Positions 16,296 through 24,343 of a stretch of DNA of 64,000 nt are shown here, in pieces; position 1 is the first letter of the stretch, and each line of letters starts with the position of its first letter. The stretch comes from Candidatus Babeliales bacterium (GTDB lineage Bacteria > Babelota > Babeliae > Babelales > JACPOV01): positions 234,365 to 298,364 of the forward strand of contig JBBDJI010000013.1 of NCBI GenBank assembly GCA_040879965.1. Reading direction: 5' to 3'. The notes under the pieces are model-generated. The model was not told where the DNA came from. It worked only from the letters and a program-made list of their open reading frames with translations, and ran no database searches. Position numbers and translations under genes: made by a program.

Positions 16296-17417
16296 ATGAT
16301 CAAATTTTATAAACTATTTTTTTTAGTGGTAAGCTTTAATCTTTTCAGCTATGAAACTCAAGATTTAATAGAGAATAATCCGTCAGATTCAAGCAAAGTG
16401 CCGCAAGAATATGTTGAGTGTTATAATTATGAAAGTAATGATTCAGTACAGTATGATGATTTAGGTAGAAAGTACACTCTTTTATATGAAAAGGAAGTAA
16501 ACTTTAATAAAATAATGCAAGATTTACATATTGAAGATATTTCAAATATGTTTTTAGATGATGAATTAGTAAAATTAATAGTTTATAATTGTCCACGTAA
16601 ACTTCGATGGCTTATTGGTGATTATGCTAAACAATTTTTTACTAAACAAAATAATTTGCCAACAAAAATTTTATTAACGGGGCCTTCTGGTACTGGTAAA
16701 TCAACACTAGCTCATATTATTGCACAAAAAACTAATAGAAGAGCATATTTCATACGAGGATCTGCATTTTCAAATGAATTTCAACATTCTGGTATTCAGA
16801 ATTTAAGTAAGTTATTCGAAGCATTGTTTGAGCTTGAAGTTCCGGTAGTGCTTGTTATTGATGAGTTAACTGCATTAACTAATCGTTATAATGAGCGGAA
16901 ATTAGATCCTGGGATGGTCGAAGAATTTTGGATGTTATTAGATAAATGTGAAAAAAAAGGAAATGTTTTAGTCGTTGCAACAGCTAATGATATTGATCAG
17001 GTTCCTCAACAAATTAAAACGCGTTTTGCGGGGCACTTATATACTATTGAAAATGCGAGTTTTACTTTGCGAAAAGAGCTTATAAAATATTATTTCAAAA
17101 ATTTTGACACTTTAAATTTTTGGCAACAATATTGGTTTTTGTATCAAACAAAGAGCCTTTCAATGCGAGAATTAAAAGATATCATTGAGAATGCAAAATT
17201 TTATAGTGTGCATAGGAATGATATTCGCATTAAACATGAAGATCTCAGCGGTGCTTTATCTGATTACAAAGCAGCACAGCAAAAACTAACTGTATCACTA
17301 CAAAATGAAATGAAATTCCATTTGCCTTGGATAATTCCTACAGCAATAGCTACGATTTTAAGTATTTATCAGATATATCTGCATCAGCAATCACTCTCAA
17401 TTAAGAAAACTGCATAA
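16296..17417 (+). CDS. AAA+ ATPase with N-terminal signal-like and C-terminal hydrophobic segments (copy 2)
   Basis: This 373-residue paralogue of the gene at 14714 is similar over its whole length. It has a signal-like N-terminus (MIKFYKLFFLVVSFNLFS), Walker A GPSGTGKST with lysine 135, Walker B VVLVIDELTAL, sensor-1 region VVATANDIDQVPQQ and the arginine-finger-like KTRFA. A hydrophobic segment near the C-terminus (WIIPTAIATILSIYQIYL) is clearer than in copy 1. It is followed by a strong hairpin terminator. The two genes flank the immunity-like remnant, so they probably arose by duplication with later insertion. Substrate and side of the membrane are unknown. Confidence 0.88.
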   Translation: MIKFYKLFFLVVSFNLFSYETQDLIENNPSDSSKVPQEYVECYNYESNDSVQYDDLGRKYTLLYEKEVNFNKIMQDLHIEDISNMFLDDELVKLIVYNCPRKLRWLIGDYAKQFFTKQNNLPTKILLTGPSGTGKSTLAHIIAQKTNRRAYFIRGSAFSNEFQHSGIQNLSKLFEALFELEVPVVLVIDELTALTNRYNERKLDPGMVEEFWMLLDKCEKKGNVLVVATANDIDQVPQQIKTRFAGHLYTIENASFTLRKELIKYYFKNFDTLNFWQQYWFLYQTKSLSMRELKDIIENAKFYSVHRNDIRIKHEDLSGALSDYKAAQQKLTVSLQNEMKFHLPWIIPTAIATILSIYQIYLHQQSLSIKKTA

Positions 17418-17481
17418 TAATTAAATAAAGATGAGGGCTTGAAAATTGTTCTAAAATTGTTGCGCTTCTTAAAAAACGACC

Positions 17482-17535
17482 TTAATAAGTCAATAAATAT
17501 TCAAATAGCAAATTTATTGACTTATTAATTTTTTT
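17482..17535 (+). terminator. Terminator of AAA+ copy 2, overlapping the next promoter
   Basis: A 17-bp perfect inverted repeat (arms 17482-17498 and 17512-17528, beginning TTAATAAGTCAATAAAT) with a 13-base loop is followed by seven T residues. The stem is AT-rich but long. Its right arm contains the -35 of the promoter for the gene at 17582. Confidence 0.65.
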
Positions 17536-17544
17536 GCTTATAAT
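17517..17544 (+). promoter_or_regulatory. Promoter of the gene at 17582
   Basis: TTGACT (17517-17522) and a perfect TATAAT (17539-17544) are 16 bases apart. The -35 lies inside the terminator stem and the -10 just after its T run. Confidence 0.65.
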
Positions 17545-17581
17545 AAAAAGAAATAAATACTTAAATTTTAGGGGTTAAAAA

Positions 17582-17947
17582 ATGAAAAAATACCTATCTC
17601 TCCTTATATTGTCTTTCAGTTTGAATATTTGCGCAGTAGGGCCTGGAACAAATAAGCCTGATGATCTTAAAAAACAACAAGAAATTGTTAAACAGAATCA
17701 AAAACGCAAAGATAGTTTATGGGCTACCATTGGTTGTGTTGCTTTTGGTGCTGTTTGTACATATTTTGGACATTCGCTTATACATTACGAAGTTGCCAAT
17801 AAGATGAATAGCTATAACGGACCGATTATGGCTACCTCTGGTTTAATGTCTTTGTTTGTGTTTAGCAGTGTCAATTTCTGTGATTTTCTAAAGGCCTTTT
17901 ATAAGAAAAAAGAACTAGAAAAAGCGCCAATAAATCTTGGTAAATAA
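17582..17947 (+). CDS. Small membrane protein with signal peptide, unknown function
   Basis: The 121-residue protein has a cleavable-looking signal (MKKYLSLLILSFSLNICA), a polar stretch, then two membrane segments (WATIGCVAFGAVCTYFG and PIMATSGLMSLFVFSSV) and a basic C-terminus. A GGGG-containing site precedes the ATG, and a good promoter lies upstream. It is 30 bases before an ankyrin gene and may be co-transcribed with it. No family recognised. Confidence 0.65.
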   Translation: MKKYLSLLILSFSLNICAVGPGTNKPDDLKKQQEIVKQNQKRKDSLWATIGCVAFGAVCTYFGHSLIHYEVANKMNSYNGPIMATSGLMSLFVFSSVNFCDFLKAFYKKKELEKAPINLGK

Positions 17948-17977
17948 GTTCATTTTTCTTCAACGATGGAGTTGTGA

Positions 17978-19171
17978 ATGATTAAAAATAATAAATTATA
18001 TATGATTTTACTATCTTTTTTTGCAGTTTGCTCTGTTGGTGCGATGGAAATCGTACAAGATTTTTCTTTAGTAGTTCAAGAATTTCAAGAAGCTACCGCT
18101 CAAGGAGATCGAAGAAAAGTTATAAGTTTTTTACAAAATAAATCAATTGAAGAAAAAAAGACTTTGGTAGAAACTACTGATAATAAAGGTTTTACTCCAC
18201 TTATGCTCGCGGCGCGTAATGGACATCAGAATATAATTGAAAATATTTTGATTGATATACACAATAATGAGTATTTAAATAGCTTGGAATATATAAATAG
18301 AAAAGCACAGACTAAAGATCCATCAAGACAAGTATCGGCATTGTGGTTAGCTGCTGAGTTTGGCCATGCTCATATTGTGCATACTTTATTGCTTTCTGGT
18401 GCAAACCCTAATGAAAAAAAAATTGGTATACCTCTTTTGAATTTTCTAATTGTGAAAGCATTGAATGGTAATCTATCATCATTATATAATTTTCTTAACG
18501 CAGAAAAAATAGATCCCAACATTCAAGATATGTACGGAAATACTCCTTTAATAACTGCAATACAATCTGTTGCAAATATAAACTCAGATCTTTTTACTGG
18601 AGAAGAACCAATAGAAAAAATAGTAAAATTGCTTATGGAAAAAAATGTTAATCGCTGGATTAAAAATAATGCAAAGCAAACAGCATCTGATATTGCAAGA
18701 GAAAAAAAATTAGACAAAATTATTGAGATATTAGAAGCAAAAGCTATACGAAAATTTCTTTCTGCTGCCGCTCAAGGAAATCTCGAAGAAATTAAAAAGC
18801 TATTTCAAAAAGAAAACAAAAAAATGTTCGTTAACGCAATCGATGAAGAAGGGCGTAATTCTTTAATGTTGGCGGCACGTAATGGCCATAATGATGTGGT
18901 TGAATTTATTTTAAACGATATACAAAGTTGTGGTTATGTAGATTTAAAAGAATATGTGAATAGAAAATCTAAGCATTGGATTCCATCAAAAAATGTATCA
19001 GCATTATTCCGAGCTCGTTATTATAATCATCCTGATGTTGTTAAATCCCTGCAAAATTATGGTGCTGATTCTGATGATCAAGATCTAACTGAAGCAAGTG
19101 GCACCGATGAAATAAATCAATTTTTTGATTTCATGAAAAAAGACTTCAGAGAATTGCTGAAAAAAGAATAA
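17978..19171 (+). CDS. Secreted ankyrin-repeat protein
   Basis: The 397-residue protein has a signal peptide (YMILLSFFAVCSVGA) followed directly by ME. It carries two ankyrin blocks. Units include FTPLMLAARNGHQNIIENIL, SALWLAAEFGHAHIVHTLLL and NSLMLAARNGHNDVVEFIL, closely matching the 758-residue protein (MLAARNGHNNIVKFIL). It lacks the PAPAPAPTP linker and tail of the two minus-strand ankyrin proteins and ends in an acidic/basic helix. GGAG precedes the ATG. It probably binds proteins outside the bacterial cytoplasm; the target is unknown. Confidence 0.9.
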   Translation: MIKNNKLYMILLSFFAVCSVGAMEIVQDFSLVVQEFQEATAQGDRRKVISFLQNKSIEEKKTLVETTDNKGFTPLMLAARNGHQNIIENILIDIHNNEYLNSLEYINRKAQTKDPSRQVSALWLAAEFGHAHIVHTLLLSGANPNEKKIGIPLLNFLIVKALNGNLSSLYNFLNAEKIDPNIQDMYGNTPLITAIQSVANINSDLFTGEEPIEKIVKLLMEKNVNRWIKNNAKQTASDIAREKKLDKIIEILEAKAIRKFLSAAAQGNLEEIKKLFQKENKKMFVNAIDEEGRNSLMLAARNGHNDVVEFILNDIQSCGYVDLKEYVNRKSKHWIPSKNVSALFRARYYNHPDVVKSLQNYGADSDDQDLTEASGTDEINQFFDFMKKDFRELLKKE

Positions 19172-19521
19172 TTTTTTTGTAAAATTTTTTATAAAAATGA
19201 ATATGACTCAAAATTTTTCCATAATCATTTTTTTATGAAGTTGTCCGAAAAATTTGCCAATAATTTCACTTGTTTTAAAAACAAAAACAATCGCTTGAAT
19301 GTATTTGGATTAAAAGTGCCAAGCTTATCAAAATGAGGCCAATTTGTTTTTATTTGGCTTATCAGCCAAAAATTATTTTAGCACAATAGCAAATCTGGCT
19401 AAATAAGTTCATTTTTCAAAAAAATCCGCTTATCTTCTATAATTATTTATCTCAATCAGTTGATTTTTTATTGTAATTTATATTAGAATTATAGTAGTTT
19501 GATAAATAAAAAAAGGAAAAA
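19172..19521. other. Intergenic region: first copy of a duplicated upstream segment
   Basis: Bases from about 19312 are repeated at about 20009 onwards. The stretch holds the promoter of the gene at 19522 and a small palindrome (TTTGGCTTATCAGCCAAA). No open frame or RNA gene is evident. Confidence 0.6.
19460..19489 (+). promoter_or_regulatory. Promoter of the small secreted protein gene at 19522
   Basis: TTGATT (19460-19465), 18 bases, TAGAAT (19484-19489). It is the same arrangement as at 11429 and 20156. Confidence 0.6.
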
Positions 19522-19899
19522 ATGATGAAGAATAAAAATCTTTTACTTGTCGGTCTTTTTGGGCTTTCGAGTTTATTATGTTATGGGGCAGAAATAAAAG
19601 TAGAAAAACCTTTAAGTTCTATAACTAATAACACAAAAGAAGATGTAATTGTTATGATAAAATATATGGTACCAGGAGAAGCTGATATACCGACTTTAAA
19701 AAGTGAATCGACTACTAAACTTATGCCTTCATATTCTTTTGAAACTGATTTAACACCTAAATATGGGCGCGGTAGGGTTATTTATGAAAAACAAATAATT
19801 GCCACAACAAATGGCAAAATTGCTCAAAAAGCAGGTAAGGCTGGGCAACATTATCGTATTATTAAATCTAATGATTCGATAGAAATTAAGGAAAGATGA
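19522..19899 (+). CDS. Small secreted protein of the ITN(K/N)T family (tandem copy A)
   Basis: The 125-residue protein has a signal peptide (NLLLVGLFGLSSLLCYGA) and a mature domain starting PLSSITNNTKEDVIVMIKY. It is highly similar to the next gene (20217) throughout, including the TDLTPKYGRGR loop and the EKQIIA strand, and more distantly to 11498. AAAAGG lies 6 bases before the tandem ATG. The pair is a recent duplication including promoter. No family recognised; an extracytoplasmic beta domain is likely. Confidence 0.78.
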   Translation: MMKNKNLLLVGLFGLSSLLCYGAEIKVEKPLSSITNNTKEDVIVMIKYMVPGEADIPTLKSESTTKLMPSYSFETDLTPKYGRGRVIYEKQIIATTNGKIAQKAGKAGQHYRIIKSNDSIEIKER

Positions 19900-19940
19900 T
19901 AAAAAACAACCTGATTCTATTTGAAAATTGCTTTGTTATT

Positions 19941-19995
19941 GAGGAAAATTTCATCAATTAATTCTGCTAAAATAAAATCATTGGCTGATAATCCT
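19941..19995 (-). pseudogene. Fragment of the PCBD-like gene left by tandem duplication
   Basis: This sequence matches bases 20694-20749 of the intact PCBD-like gene almost completely (GAGGAAAATTTCATCAATTA then an ATTCTGC/ATCCTGC difference). Only the C-terminal 18 or so codons are present, and the normal stop is missing. Confidence 0.85.
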
Positions 19996-20155
19996 ATTTC
20001 TTCAAGCTAAAAGCATCAAACTTATCAAAATGAGGCTAATTTGTTTTTGTTTGGCATATCAACCAAAAATTATTTTAGCACAACAGCAAATTTTGCTAAA
20101 ATAAAGTTATTTAGCAATAATTCACCTATCTTCTGTAATTATTATTCTCAATCAG

Positions 20156-20185
20156 TTGATTTTTTATTGTAATTTATATTAGGAT
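20156..20185 (+). promoter_or_regulatory. Promoter of the small secreted protein gene at 20217
   Basis: TTGATT (20156-20161), 18 bases, TAGGAT (20180-20185). It differs from the two sister promoters by one base in the -10. Confidence 0.6.
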
Positions 20186-20216
20186 TATAGTTGTGATAAA
20201 TAAAAAAAGGAAAAAA

Positions 20217-20681
20217 ATGATGAAGAATAAAAAGCTTTTACTTGCCGGCCTTTTTGGGCTTTCGAGCTTATTATGTTATAAGCAAGCAGACGCAGCTCTA
20301 AGAGTAGAAAAATCTTTGAGTTCTATAACCAATAACACCGGAGAAGGTGTAATTGTTATGATAGAATATAAGGTGCCAGGAGAAGCGGATAGACCGACTG
20401 TAAAAAGTGAAGCGACAACTCTCAAAGATGAGAAATCTTTTGAAACTGATTTGACACCTAAGTATGGCCGCGGTGGGGCTATTTATGAAAAAAAAATAAT
20501 TGCCAAAACAATTGAGACAGGCAAAACTGCTGAGGTAATAGGTAAAGCTGGACAAAATTATCTTATTAGTAAATTAGGCAGAGGAGATGATGCTCGGATC
20601 TTAATTGTGAATACTCGTTTTCGTTTACCGCAAATAAAATTGCCTCCAAGAGTTCCACGAGTTCGAATTCCTACTCAATAG
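20217..20681 (+). CDS. Small secreted protein of the ITN(K/N)T family (tandem copy B, extended C-terminus)
   Basis: I chose the ATG at 20217, 6 bases after AGG and aligned with the paralogue start; a GTG at 20193 is in frame but unsupported. The 154-residue product has a signal peptide (KLLLAGLFGLSSLLCY) and the SLSSITNNTGEGVIVMIEY strand. It then has the TDLTPKYGRG loop and a C-terminal extension absent from copy A, rich in Arg and Pro (LPPRVPRVRIPTQ). The extension probably came from a frameshift or new sequence after duplication. It ends 3 bases short of the stop of the convergent PCBD-like gene. Function unknown. Confidence 0.78.
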   Translation: MMKNKKLLLAGLFGLSSLLCYKQADAALRVEKSLSSITNNTGEGVIVMIEYKVPGEADRPTVKSEATTLKDEKSFETDLTPKYGRGGAIYEKKIIAKTIETGKTAEVIGKAGQNYLISKLGRGDDARILIVNTRFRLPQIKLPPRVPRVRIPTQ

Positions 20682-20684
20682 TTA

Positions 20685-21101
20685 TTATGATTGGAGGAAA
20701 ATTTCATCAATTAATCCTGCTAAAATAAAATCATTGGCTGATAATCCTTCAATTGCATGAGTATATAATTGAATAGTTACTTTATTATAAAAAATATAGA
20801 TATCAGGATGATGGCCTTCTCGTTCAGCAACTTTTGCAATAGCATTCACAAAGTGCATTGCTTGTATAAAATCTTTCAAAATAAAGGTGCGTTCAATTTT
20901 TTGTGGATGCTCTTCGATTAATTTCCATTCAGAAAAATCATTCAGTAAAAAATAAATTTCTCCTTGCAATAATGGTTGTACGCCACCTTCACATGGCGCG
21001 CATTGTTCATTTTTTATAATTTCCATAAGTTCCTTTTGATAGCTAAAGCTTAGAGAGCTTGCAAACATAGTATTTAAAACAATTATTCTTAATATTTTCA
21101 T
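20685..21101 (-). CDS. Pterin-4a-carbinolamine dehydratase-like protein with signal peptide
   Basis: The 138-residue protein has the PCBD/PhhB fold signature: an N-terminal CAPCEGGVQPL segment, then the active-site helix REGHHPDIYIFYNKVTI with the two key histidines, and THAIEGLSANDF. These enzymes recycle tetrahydrobiopterin in the cytoplasm and are normally about 95-110 residues. Here a hydrophobic, signal-like N-terminus (RIIVLNTMFASSLSFS) precedes the domain, which is unusual. AGGA precedes the ATG. No aromatic amino acid hydroxylase is in the window. The domain call is firm; the exported location is inferred. Confidence 0.85.
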   Translation of the reverse strand: MKILRIIVLNTMFASSLSFSYQKELMEIIKNEQCAPCEGGVQPLLQGEIYFLLNDFSEWKLIEEHPQKIERTFILKDFIQAMHFVNAIAKVAEREGHHPDIYIFYNKVTIQLYTHAIEGLSANDFILAGLIDEIFLQS

Positions 21102-21196
21102 TACAATTCCTTTTTTTACTTTTTAATTGCTTCATAGTATTTTAGTAAAGATAAAAAATAAATTATAGATTCATAATTTTTATACGATTGCTTGTT

Positions 21197-22618
21197 ATGA
21201 GTAAAACATTACCAGATATTAAAACACAATTTCCAGAGTGGTATCAAGAAGTTATTTATCAGGCAGAACTTGCTGATCAATCACCGGTGCGAGGTTCGGT
21301 TGTTATTCGCCCGTATGGATTTGCTATATGGGAAAATATTAGAGATACATTAGATCAACGAATTAAGGAAACCGGCCATCAAAATGCGTCTTTTCCGTTA
21401 TTAATTCCATTATCGTTTTTGCAAAAAGAAGCGGAACATGTGGAAGGTTTTGCACCAGAACTTGCAATTGTTACGCATGCCGGCGGCAAAGAACTCGAAG
21501 AGCCATATGTGATAAGGCCTACTTCTGAAACTATTATTCATTATATGTTTGCCAAATGGATTAAATCATGGCGCGATCTACCGCTTAAAATAAATCAATG
21601 GGCCAATGTGGTACGTTGGGAAATGCGAACGCGGCCATTTTTACGCACAAGTGAATTTTTCTGGCAGGAGGGGCATACTGCGCATGAAACAGCGGAAGAA
21701 GCTGAACATGAAGCAACGATGATGTGGCGTGAATATATTGATTTATATGAAAATTATTTAGCCATTCCAGTAGTTTCTGGTTTAAAATCGGAAAGTGAAA
21801 AATTTGCTGGTGCTGATAAAACCTATACGGTAGAAAGCCTTATGCAAGACGGTAAAGCATTGCAAATGTGTACTTCGCATTTAATTTCACAAGCTTTTGC
21901 TAAAAGTTTTGATATGGTCTTTCAGGATCGTGAGGGTAAGCTTGCCTATCCTTATTTAACAAGTTGGGGATTGACCACGCGTTCAGTAGGTGCCGTTGTA
22001 ATGGTGCACGGTGATCAAAAAGGATTAGTGTTGCCACCAAAAGCTGCGCCAATTCAAGTGATAATTATTCCAATTTATAAAAAAGAATCCGATAAAGAAA
22101 AAGTATTAAATATTGCTGAAAATATTGCAATGAGCTTAAAATCATTCGTACGTGTTGAGATTGACGCAAACGAACATGAAACACCGGGTGCAAAATTTTA
22201 TAAATGGGAATTAAAAGGGGTACCGTTAAGATTGGAACTTGGTCCTCGAGATATTGAGGCTGGCCAAGTAATTATTGCTGATCGTTTAGGTTTATCCAAA
22301 GAAGCAGTTTCATTTGATAAGGTAAATGATTATATCAAAATTAAGCTTGAAGAATTGCATCAAGCAATGTATCAGCGTGCTTTGGATCGATTAAAGTCTC
22401 AATGGTATAAAGTTGAAAAATTAAATGAATTTGCTGATGATTTAACACAAAAAGGTGGTTTTTATCAAACCGGTTGGTGTGGTTCTGCCGAATGTGAAAA
22501 GCAATTAAAAGATTATAAAGCAACAATACGCTGCTTACTTGATGAAACAAGCTTTATAAGTTGCTTTAATTGCGATCAAAAAAGCAAAGCTGATATTCTT
22601 ATTGCGCGAGCATACTAA
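21197..22618 (+). CDS. proS: Prolyl-tRNA synthetase, archaeal/eukaryote-like (type 3)
   Basis: The class II synthetase charges tRNA-Pro. The ATG at 21197 gives 473 residues; an in-frame TTG at 21188 has no better site. Motifs are present: YVIRPTSETIIHYMF, PFLRTSEFFWQEGHTAH (motif 2) and the anticodon-binding domain with the EIDANEHETPGAKFYKWE segment. The C-terminal zinc-associated domain (WCGSAECEKQLKD, ISCFNCDQKSKA) marks the short archaeal/eukaryote-like type rather than the longer bacterial type with an editing insertion. It lies 24 bases before the recombinase gene. Confidence 0.95.
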   Translation: MSKTLPDIKTQFPEWYQEVIYQAELADQSPVRGSVVIRPYGFAIWENIRDTLDQRIKETGHQNASFPLLIPLSFLQKEAEHVEGFAPELAIVTHAGGKELEEPYVIRPTSETIIHYMFAKWIKSWRDLPLKINQWANVVRWEMRTRPFLRTSEFFWQEGHTAHETAEEAEHEATMMWREYIDLYENYLAIPVVSGLKSESEKFAGADKTYTVESLMQDGKALQMCTSHLISQAFAKSFDMVFQDREGKLAYPYLTSWGLTTRSVGAVVMVHGDQKGLVLPPKAAPIQVIIIPIYKKESDKEKVLNIAENIAMSLKSFVRVEIDANEHETPGAKFYKWELKGVPLRLELGPRDIEAGQVIIADRLGLSKEAVSFDKVNDYIKIKLEELHQAMYQRALDRLKSQWYKVEKLNEFADDLTQKGGFYQTGWCGSAECEKQLKDYKATIRCLLDETSFISCFNCDQKSKADILIARAY

Positions 22619-22641
22619 TCGAATGGAAGGAGATTAGTTTT

Positions 22642-23541
22642 ATGAAGTCAGTACTTACGCAATACGAAGCATATTTGCTTACACAAAAGCGTGCGGCTCC
22701 AAATACATGCGATGCTTATAAACGCGATTTGGAGCAAGCGGCATATTTTTTAAAAGAGCATGAAAAAGATTTTGAAAATGCTACGCATGCCGATTTAAAA
22801 TTATTTTTACACCAACTAGTAAACTTGCAACTGAGTGCACGAAGCCGTTCGCGTAAATTATCATCATTAAAAGCATTTTATGCATGGGCATATGAAATAT
22901 TAGGTTGGGAAAATATAACAACTGATTTAGTATTCCCTAAATTAGAAAAACGATTGCCACAGTATTTGACTGAGCAAGAAATAGAATTGTTATTTGAAAC
23001 GGCACAAAAAGACAGTTCAATTCTTGGCATTCGTAATCATCTTATGCTTTGTTTACTCTATGTTTCTGGTGTACGAATTACAGAAATGATCAAGTTAAAA
23101 ATTGCCGATATTCAATTTGATAGTGGTTTTATAAAAATATCCGGAAAAGGAGGCCGTGAGCGCTTGGTGCCATTGCCACAAGGTGTGTTTTCTTTACTGC
23201 GCACTTACCTTGATACTACGCATAAAAAATTAATTTCATTGAAAAATGAAAATATCGAATATCTTTTTCCTATCGTCTATAGTGGTAAAGTTAAACCGAT
23301 ATCACGACAATCGTTTTGGATGATATTAAAACAGTTATGCAATCAGGCAAATATAAAACGCCCTGTTAGCCCACATACATTGCGCCATTCATTAGCGACG
23401 CATTTATTAAAAAAAGGTGTAAATCTTCGTTTATTACAAATGCTACTCGGGCATGAAAGTATTGCTACTGTTCAAATTTATACGCATATTGAAACCGATC
23501 ATTTACGTAAAATTTATGATGAAAAACATCCGCGAGCTTAA
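22642..23541 (+). CDS. Xer-type tyrosine recombinase
   Basis: The 299-residue protein has the XerC/XerD size and layout: an N-terminal SAM-like DNA-binding domain (residues 1-85) and a catalytic domain with the tyrosine-recombinase residues. These are Arg in SGVRITEMIKLK, Lys in ISGKGGRERLVPLP, His-x-x-Arg in SPHTLRHSLATHLL, His in LLGHESIATVQ and the nucleophile Tyr in IYTHI. Such enzymes resolve chromosome dimers at dif. AAGGAGA precedes the ATG. No dif-like site was identified here. Whether it is XerC or XerD cannot be settled, and an integrase role is less likely given the core-gene neighbourhood. Confidence 0.92.
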   Translation: MKSVLTQYEAYLLTQKRAAPNTCDAYKRDLEQAAYFLKEHEKDFENATHADLKLFLHQLVNLQLSARSRSRKLSSLKAFYAWAYEILGWENITTDLVFPKLEKRLPQYLTEQEIELLFETAQKDSSILGIRNHLMLCLLYVSGVRITEMIKLKIADIQFDSGFIKISGKGGRERLVPLPQGVFSLLRTYLDTTHKKLISLKNENIEYLFPIVYSGKVKPISRQSFWMILKQLCNQANIKRPVSPHTLRHSLATHLLKKGVNLRLLQMLLGHESIATVQIYTHIETDHLRKIYDEKHPRA

Positions 23542-24331
23542 AATAGTTTATTCGGGATTCTTTCTGATATTTATTCTATTTACCCCTTTGTATACTATGG
23601 AATCCATTACCGTTAATATTAATAATTTTCAATTAAAACAAATAACTGAAATACCCAATGAAATAACTAAGCATATAGTGTCTTTCTTGCCGCCAGATTC
23701 TATTCATAGGCGTTTATGTTTAATGCTACCAAGCTGTGCTTTAAATGAGTATGAAGTAGAAGAACTCATAACTAGGTATTTAAAAGTAGGCAAAAAGCAC
23801 CCTGATTTATGGTTTAAAAAAGCATTTTCTACAAAAAAAATAGAATGTGGTTGGAAAAAATATTTACAAAGTCTTGATAGGCATTTAGATAATTTAATTA
23901 TACGTAAATCAAAGCTAGAAAATTATCATCCGATAGATATATCGATCATGAATAAGGCTGAATTAAAAAAAACTATACAATTTTTAAATATTAAACGATT
24001 CGATTTATATTATTTGAAGAAATACAATAAAAATAAGTTGGATAAATGCATAATGCTGCATCTTATTATGCCGCTCTGTGTTGCGGCGGGCGTTTTCGGA
24101 AGTTTATTTATAGATGCTATTATTTTAGATCCAGATCCATTAGATTCTTCTTTTCAGAAAGAATTTTTTTTGAAGGCAATTACCAGTTTTTTATTTTGGG
24201 GAAAATCGATGTCTATTTTGAAAAATAATAAGTTTCTACAAATGAGTCGCATACACTCTACTTTAGATCATGATTTAAAATTTATCGAACAGCAACTTTT
24301 TAATATTTATGAACAAGAATTTATATTATAA
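23516..24331 (+). CDS. Secreted F-box-like protein
   Basis: The 271-residue protein begins within the last codons of the recombinase gene (ATG at 23516 or 23519). Its N-terminus holds a signal (YSGFFLIFILFTPLYT) followed by ME. A stretch at about residues 40-70, ITEIPNEITKHIVSFLPPDS, resembles an F-box (LPxEI...I..FLP). The remainder is helical with a hydrophobic stretch (IMPLCVAAGVFGSLFIDAII). F-box proteins recruit substrates to Skp1-cullin ligases in eukaryotes and occur as effectors in intracellular bacteria. There is no clear ribosome-binding site, so coupling to the upstream gene is possible. The F-box call is tentative. Confidence 0.6.
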   Translation: MMKNIRELKIVYSGFFLIFILFTPLYTMESITVNINNFQLKQITEIPNEITKHIVSFLPPDSIHRRLCLMLPSCALNEYEVEELITRYLKVGKKHPDLWFKKAFSTKKIECGWKKYLQSLDRHLDNLIIRKSKLENYHPIDISIMNKAELKKTIQFLNIKRFDLYYLKKYNKNKLDKCIMLHLIMPLCVAAGVFGSLFIDAIILDPDPLDSSFQKEFFLKAITSFLFWGKSMSILKNNKFLQMSRIHSTLDHDLKFIEQQLFNIYEQEFIL

Positions 24332-24343
24332 TTTACCCTTAAA

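Larger units (their letters stand above)
19900..20216. other. Intergenic region: PCBD-like gene stub plus duplicated leader
   Basis: Bases 19941-19995 repeat the last codons of the PCBD-like gene in reverse without its stop. The rest is the second copy of the duplicated leader with its promoter. No intact gene is seen. Confidence 0.7.
19312..20744. repeat. Tandem duplication of about 0.7 kb (copies 19312-19995 and 20009-20744)
   Basis: Both copies contain the same sequence order: a leader with ATCAAAATGAGG, an identical promoter block, a small secreted gene starting ATGATGAAGAATAAAAA, and the 3' end of the PCBD-like gene in reverse (GAGGAAAATTTCATCAATTA). Copy A carries only a stub of the PCBD-like gene (19941-19995), while copy B joins the intact gene. 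The limits were read by eye. Confidence 0.85.
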
